Source of the DNA: Melioribacteraceae bacterium
GTDB taxonomy: Bacteria > Bacteroidota > Ignavibacteria > Ignavibacteriales > Melioribacteraceae
Length of the DNA stretch: 40,507 nt
Direction: 5' to 3'
NCBI GenBank assembly: GCA_028282005.1
Contig: JANQIV010000156.1
Location: 1 to 40,507, forward strand
Made by a program: the position numbers and the translations under genes. Positions 17,023-24,265 of this stretch are shown one piece after another. Numbering within the stretch: position 1 is the stretch's first letter; every line of letters begins with the position of its first letter. Under the pieces are notes generated by a model, which was not told where the DNA came from, made no database searches, and saw only the letters and a program-made list of their open reading frames with translations.

Positions 17023-19110
17023 CTAATTCAACATTCTAATTTCTGTATTCTGAATTCTGTTATTTCCCTCAATTTTGAATCTGTAAATATCATTGAGTAA
17101 TCTTTCAGTTGAGCTTTCCAGTTGACTTGCTGACATTGCAACTTGCGCTACACTTTCTGCTGACTGAATCGAAACGTTTTCAATCAATTTTATATTTTCT
17201 CTAATTTGTTGCGAAGCTCTTGATTGTTCTTCTGCGGCTGCGGCAACTGATTCGATATTAATTTCTACTTCTTTTGCAGCATTGATAATGTTTGTTAAAG
17301 TTTCGCCGGCTTTACTGGCTAACTCTTTGCCGCGTTCAACTTCTTTTGCCCCAAGCTGAATTCCTTTTACGGCTTCGTCGGTTTCACCCTGAATTTTTTG
17401 AATAGTTTGTGAAATCTCTTTTGTGGCTTTTGATGTCCTTTCGGCGAGCTTTCTTACTTCATCTGCAACAACAGCAAACCCTCGTCCCTGTTCTCCGGCA
17501 CGGGCAGCTTCAATAGCCGCGTTCAATGCGAGCAAGTTTGTTTGGTCTGCTATATCATCAATTACTTTAGTGATTTCATTAATTTCTTCACTGCTGTTTC
17601 CAAGTTGGGTAATTGCTTCAACTGCAACTTGAATTACATTTGAAATACTGATTATTCCTTTCATTGTTTCGTTTACAGCTTCGCCGCCAACTTTTGCAGT
17701 TTCACGGGCATCTTTAGCTGTGTTTGCCGCACTCATTGTACTGCGTGAAGTGTCCATAATTGAGTCTGAGATTTGCTCAATCGACCTCGTTAATTCTTGT
17801 ATTTGGTTACTCTGTTCCTGAACGCCAATGGTAATCTCATCAGCATTTCTAATAATTTTGGTACCGGCATCCGAAGTTGAATCTGCGGCATCTTTTACGC
17901 TAACCAACATCGCACGAATATTTTGAATGGCTTTGTTGAAGCCTTCGTAGAGTTTACCGATCATGTCGTCTTTATTATTTTGCAAGCCAACTGTTAAATC
18001 ACCTTCAGAGAATTTCTGCATTTCGTATAGGATTGTTTCGATACTATGTCTTAAATACTCATTCTGTTCGTTGGATAATTTTACTGCATCTTCAACTTTT
18101 TTCTCAACACTTTCTTTTTCTTTCTTAATTGCAGCAGTAGCTTCTTTGATTGTTTTTGCCATGCTGTTTAGGTGAGCAGTTAATTTACCAACTTCGTTAT
18201 CAGCTTCAACCTCAACATGAATATCATAGTTACCATTTGATATTTCGCCAGCCATTTCTCTTAAACGTTTAACTGGCTTTGTAATTTGCTTACTTATTGC
18301 AATTGAGAAAATCAGGCCGAAAATAATTGATAAAATTAGGACAGTAACTGTTGCACTTTGGATATCAGCTGCTTCAGTTTCTTTGTTCGAAATCAATCTT
18401 TCAAGTGTAGGCTTAATTTCTGCAACAATGATGTTAATTTTGTCGGTTAAACTAGTCTGGTTTTTTATTAAGTCTGTAGCGTAAATAAATTTTTGTTGAT
18501 AAACATCCGCGAGCCTGTAAATTTTATTTTTTTCTTCTTCGCTTAACCCAGATTCTGTTGTGTGCTCTTTTATAGCACTTACGGCGTTTTTAACTCGCCC
18601 AACGTATTTGTCTTTTTTTCTCATCAAGAAATCTTTTTCGCTTCTTCTTGCAGAAAGCATGTCAACTAAAATTGTTTCATTGTTTACAGCTTTTACTATT
18701 TCTTCGATTTTATGAACAGCTTCCCGTAGTTCGCCTTCAGCGCCGGATTCTTCGTTCAATCCCCTAAGCTTTCTGTTTTTTACTGCTTCTGCAAACGCTT
18801 TTCTGTAACTGACAATCTGGTTGGTAAGAATTTCAAAAACATCGTCATTATAAAGTTTAGAGACGCTTTCGAATCTAAAACAAATGGCTTCAACACTGTC
18901 TGCAAAATCTATATTCCGGGTAGTTAAAAATAATGTTTCATAGTTGCGGGCTTTTAATAAGTAATTTTCAAGCATCCTTGCATCATCTCTTTCGTCAAAC
19001 ACGACAGTTTTTTGTTGAGAAAAGTAAGCAACAATCAAAATCAATGCTAATAATGTAACTGATAATCCGATTATCTTTCCAAAAATGGAAAGATTCTTAA
19101 AGAAACTCAT
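17023..19110 (-). CDS. Methyl-accepting chemotaxis protein with HBM-like sensor
   Basis: I chose the ATG at 19110 over one at 19119 because the AAGGA ribosome-binding site abuts the first ATG but sits about 7 bases from the second. The 695-residue receptor has TM1 (about 10-30), a large periplasmic helical sensor (33-252) and TM2 (254-273). The sensor motif [17 protein letters not shown] resembles the helical bimodular (HBM) domain of McpS-type receptors for organic acids. A HAMP domain (about 275-327) is followed by a coiled coil and a second HAMP-like segment ([10 protein letters not shown], about 350-405). The signalling tip [20 protein letters not shown] is perfectly conserved. No C-terminal CheR-binding pentapeptide is seen. 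It couples to CheA/CheW, which are outside this window. Confidence 0.94.
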   Translation of the reverse strand: MSFFKNLSIFGKIIGLSVTLLALILIVAYFSQQKTVVFDERDDARMLENYLLKARNYETLFLTTRNIDFADSVEAICFRFESVSKLYNDDVFEILTNQIVSYRKAFAEAVKNRKLRGLNEESGAEGELREAVHKIEEIVKAVNNETILVDMLSARRSEKDFLMRKKDKYVGRVKNAVSAIKEHTTESGLSEEEKNKIYRLADVYQQKFIYATDLIKNQTSLTDKINIIVAEIKPTLERLISNKETEAADIQSATVTVLILSIIFGLIFSIAISKQITKPVKRLREMAGEISNGNYDIHVEVEADNEVGKLTAHLNSMAKTIKEATAAIKKEKESVEKKVEDAVKLSNEQNEYLRHSIETILYEMQKFSEGDLTVGLQNNKDDMIGKLYEGFNKAIQNIRAMLVSVKDAADSTSDAGTKIIRNADEITIGVQEQSNQIQELTRSIEQISDSIMDTSRSTMSAANTAKDARETAKVGGEAVNETMKGIISISNVIQVAVEAITQLGNSSEEINEITKVIDDIADQTNLLALNAAIEAARAGEQGRGFAVVADEVRKLAERTSKATKEISQTIQKIQGETDEAVKGIQLGAKEVERGKELASKAGETLTNIINAAKEVEINIESVAAAAEEQSRASQQIRENIKLIENVSIQSAESVAQVAMSASQLESSTERLLNDIYRFKIEGNNRIQNTEIRMLN

Positions 19111-19161
19111 TTTGAACATCCTTGAATAGTGAATATAATAAAGAGCGGTTTTCCACTATAA

Positions 19162-19188
19162 TAATCGGAGGCTTGAGTGATTTATAAA
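19162..19188 (-). promoter_or_regulatory. Weak sigma-28-like promoter before the chemoreceptor
   Basis: On the minus strand TTTA, a 15-base spacer and TCCGATTA resemble the flagellar promoter pattern, with one mismatch more in the -10 box than the two better sites in this window. It lies about 50 bp before the chemoreceptor start, a plausible position. The match is weak and could be chance. Confidence 0.25.
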
Positions 19189-19313
19189 TATAGAATATGT
19201 TAAGAATTGATTAACTAATTGTTAATTATTCGAAAGATGTGAAGAATTTCAGGATAAGAAAAAACAGTATAAATTATCTTTTTTGTTTATTTCAGTAGTA
19301 CAGATTATGATGT

Positions 19314-19466
19314 TAACTTTATTTCTTTCAATGCTAACCCAATTGCAGTTTCAATTGAATATCTTCTGTTTAACAATCCTACTACTTCTTGAATAAAAGT
19401 TTTTTTCTTGAAGAACGGGACCCTGACTCCGTAAAAGTTCTGTGCTAATTCTATAAAGATGTTCAT
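19314..19466 (-). CDS. Small unknown protein (50 residues) behind a sigma-28-like promoter
   Basis: This short ORF encodes a 50-residue protein beginning MNIFIELAQNFYGVRVPFF and ending SIETAIGLALKEIS. It is predicted soluble, with a basic centre (KKK, RR) and a helical C-terminus. I know no family for it. Support comes from context: a purine-rich ribosome-binding site (GAGAG) a few bases before the ATG, a sigma-28-type promoter at 19493-19519 about 27 bp upstream, and a chemoreceptor gene downstream on the same strand. It is transcribed away from the aminotransferase gene. If real, it belongs to the flagellar regulon (inference). Confidence 0.5.
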
Positions 19467-19492
19467 GACAATCTCTCTTTCTTTTTAACTCA

Positions 19493-19519
19493 TTATCGGA
19501 GAAATCTTTTTTAAATTGA
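19493..19519 (-). promoter_or_regulatory. Sigma-28 (FliA)-type promoter for the 50-residue ORF
   Basis: On the minus strand TCAA, a 15-base spacer and TCCGATAA match TAAA-N15-GCCGATAA at 10 of 12 fixed positions. The -10 octamer and spacing equal those of the site at 12167-12193. The predicted start near 19486 gives a leader of about 20 bases for the ORF beginning at 19466. Confidence 0.5.
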
Positions 19520-19571
19520 GTGCTATTTTTAAACTATTTAATAATAATGAATCAATAGTGGGATTTTAGTG

Positions 19572-20711
19572 ATGAACATTACAAAAGCAAGACAGAATTT
19601 TGAGCACTTAAAAATCAGTAAAATTTATTTTAATCATTCTTCACTTGGGCCAATGCCTTTACCGGTTGCCCAAAAAGTTCATGAGTATATTAATGAAAGA
19701 AGCGGGGCGGAAGTTGATAATTTTAAGAAAACTTTAAAAACAGTTGGAGAAATAAAAAGCAAACTTGGAAAACTTTTGAATTGTGGTGCAAACAGAATTG
19801 CTTTTTGCGAAAATGTATCAACTGCGATTAGTATAATTGCTAACGGACTCAAATGGGAGAGAGGTGATAGAATTATTCTTGGAGATATTGAATTTCCGTC
19901 AAATGTTTACCCTTTTCTCAACTTGCAAAAACAAGGAGTTGAAGTAGATTTTGTAAAATCGAATAACGGTGTTTTATCAATTGATGATTATGAAAAACTT
20001 ATTACTGAAAAAACAAAAATGATATCAGTGAGCCACGTTCAGTTTTTAACCGGCTATAAAATTGATCTTGAAAGATTGGGTGCTTTATGCAAACAAATGA
20101 ATATTATTTTTTCTGTTGATGGTATTCAGTCAGCTGGAGTAACAAAAGTTGATGTTGAGAAAATGAAAATTGATTTCTTTACCGGAGGCTCTCACAAATG
20201 GCTGCTTGGTTTACAAGGATTTAATTACTTTTTTGTAAATGAAAATTTGCAAGAGAAAATTGAACAGCAGAATGTCGGGTGGATTTCAGTTAAAAATCCG
20301 TGGGATTTGACAGACTATAATTTAGAGCTTCGAAACAGTGCTGACCGATATCAAACCGGAACACAAAGCCTAATTGGAATGACAGCATTAAATGCTTCTC
20401 TTGATTTTTTTGAATCATTTGGCTTTGACGAGATAGAGAAAAGAATAAAATCAAATTCGGAATATTTTTTATCTCAATTAAAATTAAACGGTTATAAAAT
20501 AGTATTGGAAAATTTTAGCAAAGATATCATTGCCGGCATTGTGTCTGTCAAAATAGATAACGCAAAAAAGATTGAAGAAAAGTTAAAAGAGGGAAATATT
20601 ATTTGTACTGTACGTGACGGAATACTTCGATTTTCACCTCATTTTTATAATACTAAAGAAGAAATTGATATTGTTATTAGTGAACTAAGAGAGTTCACTA
20701 AAAGAAGTTAA
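19572..20711 (+). CDS. Class V PLP-dependent aminotransferase (cysteine desulfurase-like)
   Basis: This 379-residue enzyme has the class V fold. The N-terminal YFNHSSLGPMPLPV matches the substrate-entry loop. ENVSTAISIIANGL binds the PLP phosphate. SVDGIQSAG contains the PLP-ring Asp and Gln (about 183 and 186). GGSHKWLLGLQGF holds the Schiff-base Lys209. YQTGTQSLIGMTALNASLDFF is the usual later block. No conserved active-site Cys loop of SufS/IscS is evident, so it may be an isopenicillin-N-epimerase-like or kynureninase-like member rather than a true cysteine desulfurase; substrate unknown. I used the ATG at 19572, although a GTG codon lies directly before it. It diverges from the small ORF at 19314-19466 and has no obvious operon partner. 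Confidence 0.88.
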   Translation: MNITKARQNFEHLKISKIYFNHSSLGPMPLPVAQKVHEYINERSGAEVDNFKKTLKTVGEIKSKLGKLLNCGANRIAFCENVSTAISIIANGLKWERGDRIILGDIEFPSNVYPFLNLQKQGVEVDFVKSNNGVLSIDDYEKLITEKTKMISVSHVQFLTGYKIDLERLGALCKQMNIIFSVDGIQSAGVTKVDVEKMKIDFFTGGSHKWLLGLQGFNYFFVNENLQEKIEQQNVGWISVKNPWDLTDYNLELRNSADRYQTGTQSLIGMTALNASLDFFESFGFDEIEKRIKSNSEYFLSQLKLNGYKIVLENFSKDIIAGIVSVKIDNAKKIEEKLKEGNIICTVRDGILRFSPHFYNTKEEIDIVISELREFTKRS

Positions 20712-20758
20712 AGAAAAAAAGATTGAGCTTCTACGCGAAGTTATAATTAAACTATAAA

Positions 20759-20860
20759 TTGTCATTTCGAATCCCGGTGTTAGCCGGGGGAGAAATCTCA
20801 TCTTCGAGTAAAACATATCAAAAAGATTCTCACGTCGCTTCGCTCCTCAGAATGACAATC
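20759..20860. repeat. REP-like palindromic element
   Basis: ATTGTCATTTCGA at the left end is matched by an inverted copy, TCAGAATGACAAT, at the right end, about 100 bp apart. Inner pieces also pair: GAGAAATCTC on the left against AGATTCTC on the right, and CCCGGTGTTAGCCGGG forms a hairpin. This layout (GTCATT...GAGAAATCTC...GATTCTC...AATGAC) is a common dispersed intergenic repeat in Bacteroidota-related genomes. It lies between convergent genes (aminotransferase and exchanger). No second copy occurs in this window. Confidence 0.7.
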
Positions 20861-20883
20861 TAAGTGTGGCGGATTGATATTTA

Positions 20884-21810
20884 TCAAAAAATGAAGTCGT
20901 AGAACCAGCGGAAAAGGGCAATTAAGATTAATAACACACCCTCAATTTTTGTAATCTTCCATTTTGTGCGGATGAACAATAATAATATCGCAAGGTTGCA
21001 CGCAAGCAAAATTAAACTGAAGTAGTCATTATCTTGAATTGGCAAAGTTTTTAACATTGCTGCAACGCCAAGTACACCAAGCATATTAAACAGATCACTG
21101 CCGATTAAATTACCGATTGAAATCCCGTGTCTGCCCCTATAAAGCGCAACTATCGAAGTAGCCAACTCCGGCAATGAAGTTCCGGCTGCCACTATTGTAA
21201 TGCCGATTACCCATTCTGATATTCCAACTATTCTCGCGAGATTTGTTGCAGCATCAACTAAAAAATTTGCGCTTATAATTATAATTGCGATACCGGCTAT
21301 CAGCCTTGGAATATCAAACCATTTAAATTCTCCTTCGGGAATATCTTCTTCATCAACCTGTTCTTTATTCTTTATTAAAACAATTGTGTAAATTACTAAC
21401 GTTGAAAAAAGTAAAACGCCTTCGTAAAATTCCAGCACATGATCTCTAAAGAAAAGTAAGAGTAAAATACCTGTCCCAAGGAGAAGAAAGCCGTCCCTGA
21501 ACAAAAAAGTTCTGCTTGTTGATACAGTTGAAAATAGGGTTACTAAGCCAAGTATAATTCCGAGGTTAAAAATATTTGATCCGACAATATTGCCGACAGA
21601 TATTGCGGATTTACCGGCAAGAGCTGCGGAAACGGTAACTGCAAATTCCGGTGCGGAAGTAGCAAAAGCTACAACAGTTAATCCTATTACTAATTCAGAG
21701 AGTCCAAGTTTTTTTGCTATTCTTGAAGCTGATTCAACTACCCAAAGAGCGCCCCACCATAAACCAAAAGCCGAAGCAAAAATTATAAATACATCGTAAA
21801 AAAGGGTCAT
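20884..21810 (-). CDS. Calcium/sodium antiporter (CaCA family, YrbG-like)
   Basis: This 308-residue integral membrane protein exchanges Na+ (or K+/Na+) for Ca2+ across the inner membrane. It shows the inverted duplicated alpha repeats of the family: alpha-1 with AFATSAPEFAVTVSAALAG and VGNIVGSNIFNLGIILG (about 49-90), and alpha-2 with AAGTSLPELATSIVALYRG and IGNLIGSDLFNMLGVLG (about 207-250). Each repeat carries the ion-binding Glu in the PE(F/L)A motif. About ten membrane segments are visible, with a charged loop in the middle (KNKEQVDEEDIPEGEFK). There is no clear ribosome-binding site before the chosen ATG. It is monocistronic or distally linked to the small gene upstream on the same strand. 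Confidence 0.93.
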   Translation of the reverse strand: MTLFYDVFIIFASAFGLWWGALWVVESASRIAKKLGLSELVIGLTVVAFATSAPEFAVTVSAALAGKSAISVGNIVGSNIFNLGIILGLVTLFSTVSTSRTFLFRDGFLLLGTGILLLLFFRDHVLEFYEGVLLFSTLVIYTIVLIKNKEQVDEEDIPEGEFKWFDIPRLIAGIAIIIISANFLVDAATNLARIVGISEWVIGITIVAAGTSLPELATSIVALYRGRHGISIGNLIGSDLFNMLGVLGVAAMLKTLPIQDNDYFSLILLACNLAILLLFIRTKWKITKIEGVLLILIALFRWFYDFIF

Positions 21811-21901
21811 AAAGTAGTTTGATTAATAATAGTGAGGTTGCAAGAAAAGTAAATAAATCAAATATAGCAAGTTTTGTTTTGTATACTAAATTTGAGACCT
21901 G

Positions 21902-21925
21902 AGATTCCCGCAAAAGCGGGAATCT
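21902..21925. repeat. Perfect GC-rich hairpin (AGATTCCCGC / GCGGGAATCT)
   Basis: A 10-bp perfect inverted repeat with an AAAA loop. The ATTCCCGC...GCGGGAAT core is a widespread intergenic repeat form. It lies 66 bp downstream of the small gene at 21992-22210 (minus strand) and could end its transcript, but no T-run follows on that strand, so REP-like is as likely as terminator. Confidence 0.6.
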
Positions 21926-21955
21926 ATTTGATAACAAAGTTTGGAGGTCACATCA

Positions 21956-21971
21956 CCCCGGAAAACCGGGG
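21956..21971. repeat. Second GC-rich hairpin (CCCCGG / CCGGGG)
   Basis: A 6-bp GC-only stem with an AAAA loop, extended outward by ATCA (21952-21955) and TGAT (21976-21979) across a bulge. It sits 31 bp from the hairpin at 21902-21925 and just after the stop of the small minus-strand gene. The pair is unusually GC-rich for this AT-rich DNA. Confidence 0.55.
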
Positions 21972-21991
21972 TTCGTGATTACAATTAAAAT

Positions 21992-22210
21992 CTATTCTTC
22001 AGGATTGTATGTCAATTCAACTTTAACGTGAAAATCAGCACCGCTAAAAAGAGTATATTTAATTTCACCGATGGTGCATTTATAATCTTCGCCAACTAAT
22101 TCACTAATAACTTTTGAAATTCCATTTTCAAGCGCTTCAGGGCTTACGGATTTTAATTTGTTTTTTAGTAATTTTTCAACGTCAATTGCTTTTTCTTTTG
22201 ATTCACTCAT
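21992..22210 (-). CDS. Small acidic unknown protein
   Basis: I do not recognise this 72-residue protein. It has no signal peptide, cysteine pair or membrane segment except one Cys at about residue 45. The N-terminal two thirds look helical and charged (EKLLKNKLKSVSPEALENGISKVISEL), and the end looks like beta strands (IKYTLFSGADFHVKVELTYNPEE). A GGGAG ribosome-binding site with good spacing precedes the ATG, which supports it as a real gene. It lies 88 bp downstream of the phosphomannomutase gene on the same strand, so the two may be cotranscribed. An overlapping plus-strand ORF (22114-22548) is a shadow. Confidence 0.72.
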   Translation of the reverse strand: MSESKEKAIDVEKLLKNKLKSVSPEALENGISKVISELVGEDYKCTIGEIKYTLFSGADFHVKVELTYNPEE

Positions 22211-22298
22211 TTAAGTCACTCCCACATTTTTCAACATTAGACGGTAAATTTTATATGTTGTTTCAAAAATTAGTTTTTAAGAATAATAAAAATATTAA

Positions 22299-23645
22299 TC
22301 AGTTTCTAATCAAATTGAGAAGTTCTTCTGTTTTTTGCTTCATCAAATTTTCATCATTTTTCGCTTCAACATTTAGCCGCAGTAAAGGTTCAGTGTTGCT
22401 CATCCTAACGTTAAATCTCCAATCATCGTATTCAATTGAAACACCGTCAGTTAAATCCATTTTGCCGTCAGAATATTTTTCTTTAAGAAGCTCAAGTTTT
22501 TCAGGAGCATTTTCAATTCTGGAATTTATTTCACCCGAGCAAGGATAAGATGAAACCATCTCACCGACAAGCTCGGAAAGAGTTTTATTTTCTTCAGCCA
22601 TCAATTGCATAATTAATAAAAACGGGATCATTCCGCTGTCGGAATAATAATTATCTCTGAAGTAATGGTGGGCAGACATCTCGCCGCCGTAAATTGAATT
22701 TACTTTGCGCATCTTTTCTTTTATAAAAGCATGGCCGCTTACAGATTGAACAGCTTCGCCGCCGCCTTCTTTGACTATGTCCAATGTATTCCAGGTTAAA
22801 CGCGGATCGTGTACAATTTTTTCGCCCGGATATTTTTTTAGAATTGATTTTGAAAGTAAGCCGACAATGTAATATCCTTCAATGAAATTACCTTTTTCAT
22901 CGAAGAAGAAACAGCGGTCGTAATCGCCATCCCAGGCTACGCCTAGATCAGCATTGTGTTTTTTCATTGCATCAGTTGTGGGTTGCCTGTTTTCCGGCAG
23001 TAGCGGATTCGGAACACCATTTGGGAAATTGGAATCTGGCTCGTGGAAAACTTTAATCATTTCAATTGGCAGTTTAGATTCAATTGCATCGAGTGCAGGG
23101 CCTACACAACCATTGCCTGCATTTACAACAACTTTGAACGGCTTAATTTTATCAGCTTCATAAAATTTTGATAGGCTTTCTATAAATTCTTTCATTATGT
23201 CTTTATGTTCAACAGTCCCTTTTATTTTCGCTATTTCACCAAGATCATCATTTAAAATCATCTCTTCAATTTCACTTAAGCCTGATCCGTAACCCATCGG
23301 TACAGATCCTTTTTTAACAAATTTTAGTCCGTTATATTCCGGCGGATTGTGGCTAGCTGTAATCATAACTCCGGCATCTGCGTCTAAAAATGGAGTTCCA
23401 AAGTAGATCATTTCTGTTCCACACAATTCTAAATCAACTACATTTGCTCCGGCATCTGTAATTCCATTTGCTAATGTTTTAGATAAATCCGGCGATGATT
23501 CTCTTACATCCATTCCGATGACCACTTTTTTACAGTTCAAGTATTTAACTAAAGCCCTGCCTACTTTATAAGCTAAATCAACGTTTAGTTGATCAGGAAC
23601 TACTCCTCTGATATCATATGCTTTAAATCCCGGAATTTTAGACAT
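22299..23645 (-). CDS. Phosphomannomutase/phosphoglucomutase
   Basis: The enzyme interconverts hexose 1- and 6-phosphates for polysaccharide and nucleotide-sugar synthesis. The start at 23645 is set by a textbook GGAGG four bases upstream; the longer frame to 23762 adds a non-conserved leader. The product is 448 residues. Domain 1 has FKAYDIRGVVP and the phosphoserine loop TASHNPPEYNGLK with Ser98. Domain 2 has the Mg2+ loop DGDYDR (239-244). Domain 3 has the sugar-binding GEMSAHHYF (321-329). Domain 4 has the phosphate-binding RMSNTEPLLRLNVEA near the C-terminus. The last motif favours the PMM/PGM (AlgC-like) group over GlmM. It may be cotranscribed with the small gene at 21992. Confidence 0.94.
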   Translation of the reverse strand: MSKIPGFKAYDIRGVVPDQLNVDLAYKVGRALVKYLNCKKVVIGMDVRESSPDLSKTLANGITDAGANVVDLELCGTEMIYFGTPFLDADAGVMITASHNPPEYNGLKFVKKGSVPMGYGSGLSEIEEMILNDDLGEIAKIKGTVEHKDIMKEFIESLSKFYEADKIKPFKVVVNAGNGCVGPALDAIESKLPIEMIKVFHEPDSNFPNGVPNPLLPENRQPTTDAMKKHNADLGVAWDGDYDRCFFFDEKGNFIEGYYIVGLLSKSILKKYPGEKIVHDPRLTWNTLDIVKEGGGEAVQSVSGHAFIKEKMRKVNSIYGGEMSAHHYFRDNYYSDSGMIPFLLIMQLMAEENKTLSELVGEMVSSYPCSGEINSRIENAPEKLELLKEKYSDGKMDLTDGVSIEYDDWRFNVRMSNTEPLLRLNVEAKNDENLMKQKTEELLNLIRN

Positions 23646-23805
23646 TTTTCCTCCAATAATTAAAAATAATTGGTCGAATAATATCTTTTTTAAAAGATTT
23701 ATCAAAATCAAAGTTATGTTATAAATTCTGAGTGAAAGACAAAAAGAGCATTTTTTTTGCATTTTCTTTAAACGTTGAGGAAATTATCTTTCGCCGTTGT
23801 TTTTA

Positions 23806-24138
23806 ATGCTATGCTGGGAGGCTATTATAAAAAAAATTTCTACTAATTCCAAGAATTTTGCAAAATGCAATAATTCTAAGTGCAATTCATATTTTCTTTA
23901 CGATCCGCGAGAGTTACTAGGTGAAATCGGCATGCTATGCCCAACGTGTCGTGATAAAATTCATACCCATCACATAGTGCAATGCAAAAATTGTGAATCA
24001 ATAGTGGATTTTGTGGATGCTGATCCGAGTGAACTGCCAGTCATTTTTTATAGAGAAAAATGCCCGATTTGCAGTGACTCGAAGGAGGATGGAAAAGGGG
24101 ATCTGCCTTATACTTCTCCCGAATTTATCTTTGATTAA
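23806..24138 (+). CDS. Duplicated zinc-ribbon protein of unknown function
   Basis: The protein (110 residues from the ATG) has four cysteine pairs: CNNSKC, CPTC, CKNC and CPIC. They are spaced as two similar units, each running Cys pair, DPxEL and then C-P-x-C (YDPRELLGEIGMLCPTC against DADPSELPVIFYREKCPIC). Two tandem zinc ribbons from an internal duplication are the simplest reading. His residues at HTHH could add to metal binding. The start is unsure: the ATG at 23806 has no good ribosome-binding site, an in-frame TTG lies at 23797, and a GGGAGG inside the first codons (23816-23821) precedes no standard start codon. The function is unknown; it is divergent from the phosphomannomutase gene. 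Confidence 0.78.
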   Translation: MLCWEAIIKKISTNSKNFAKCNNSKCNSYFLYDPRELLGEIGMLCPTCRDKIHTHHIVQCKNCESIVDFVDADPSELPVIFYREKCPICSDSKEDGKGDLPYTSPEFIFD

Positions 24139-24265
24139 TTGCATTTGGAAAAAAATCTTACCGAATAACCGGAGAATTATTAATTCTTATAGGTCGATAT
24201 TTTATTGATTAAAATAAGATTCCGCCGTATTTTTTAATCGTGATATTCATTTTATAGGAGTTATT

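Noticed and set aside
22114-22548. 144-codon plus-strand ORF antisense to the small gene and the phosphomannomutase 3' end
   Set aside because: It crosses two well-supported minus-strand genes with good ribosome-binding sites, and its product is low-complexity Phe/Ser/Leu-rich sequence, typical of a reversed reading of Lys/Glu-rich genes.
23646-23762. Upstream extension of the phosphomannomutase frame (39 codons)
   Set aside because: The extension is hydrophobic and unlike the family, and GGAGG sits at the right distance before the ATG at 23645.
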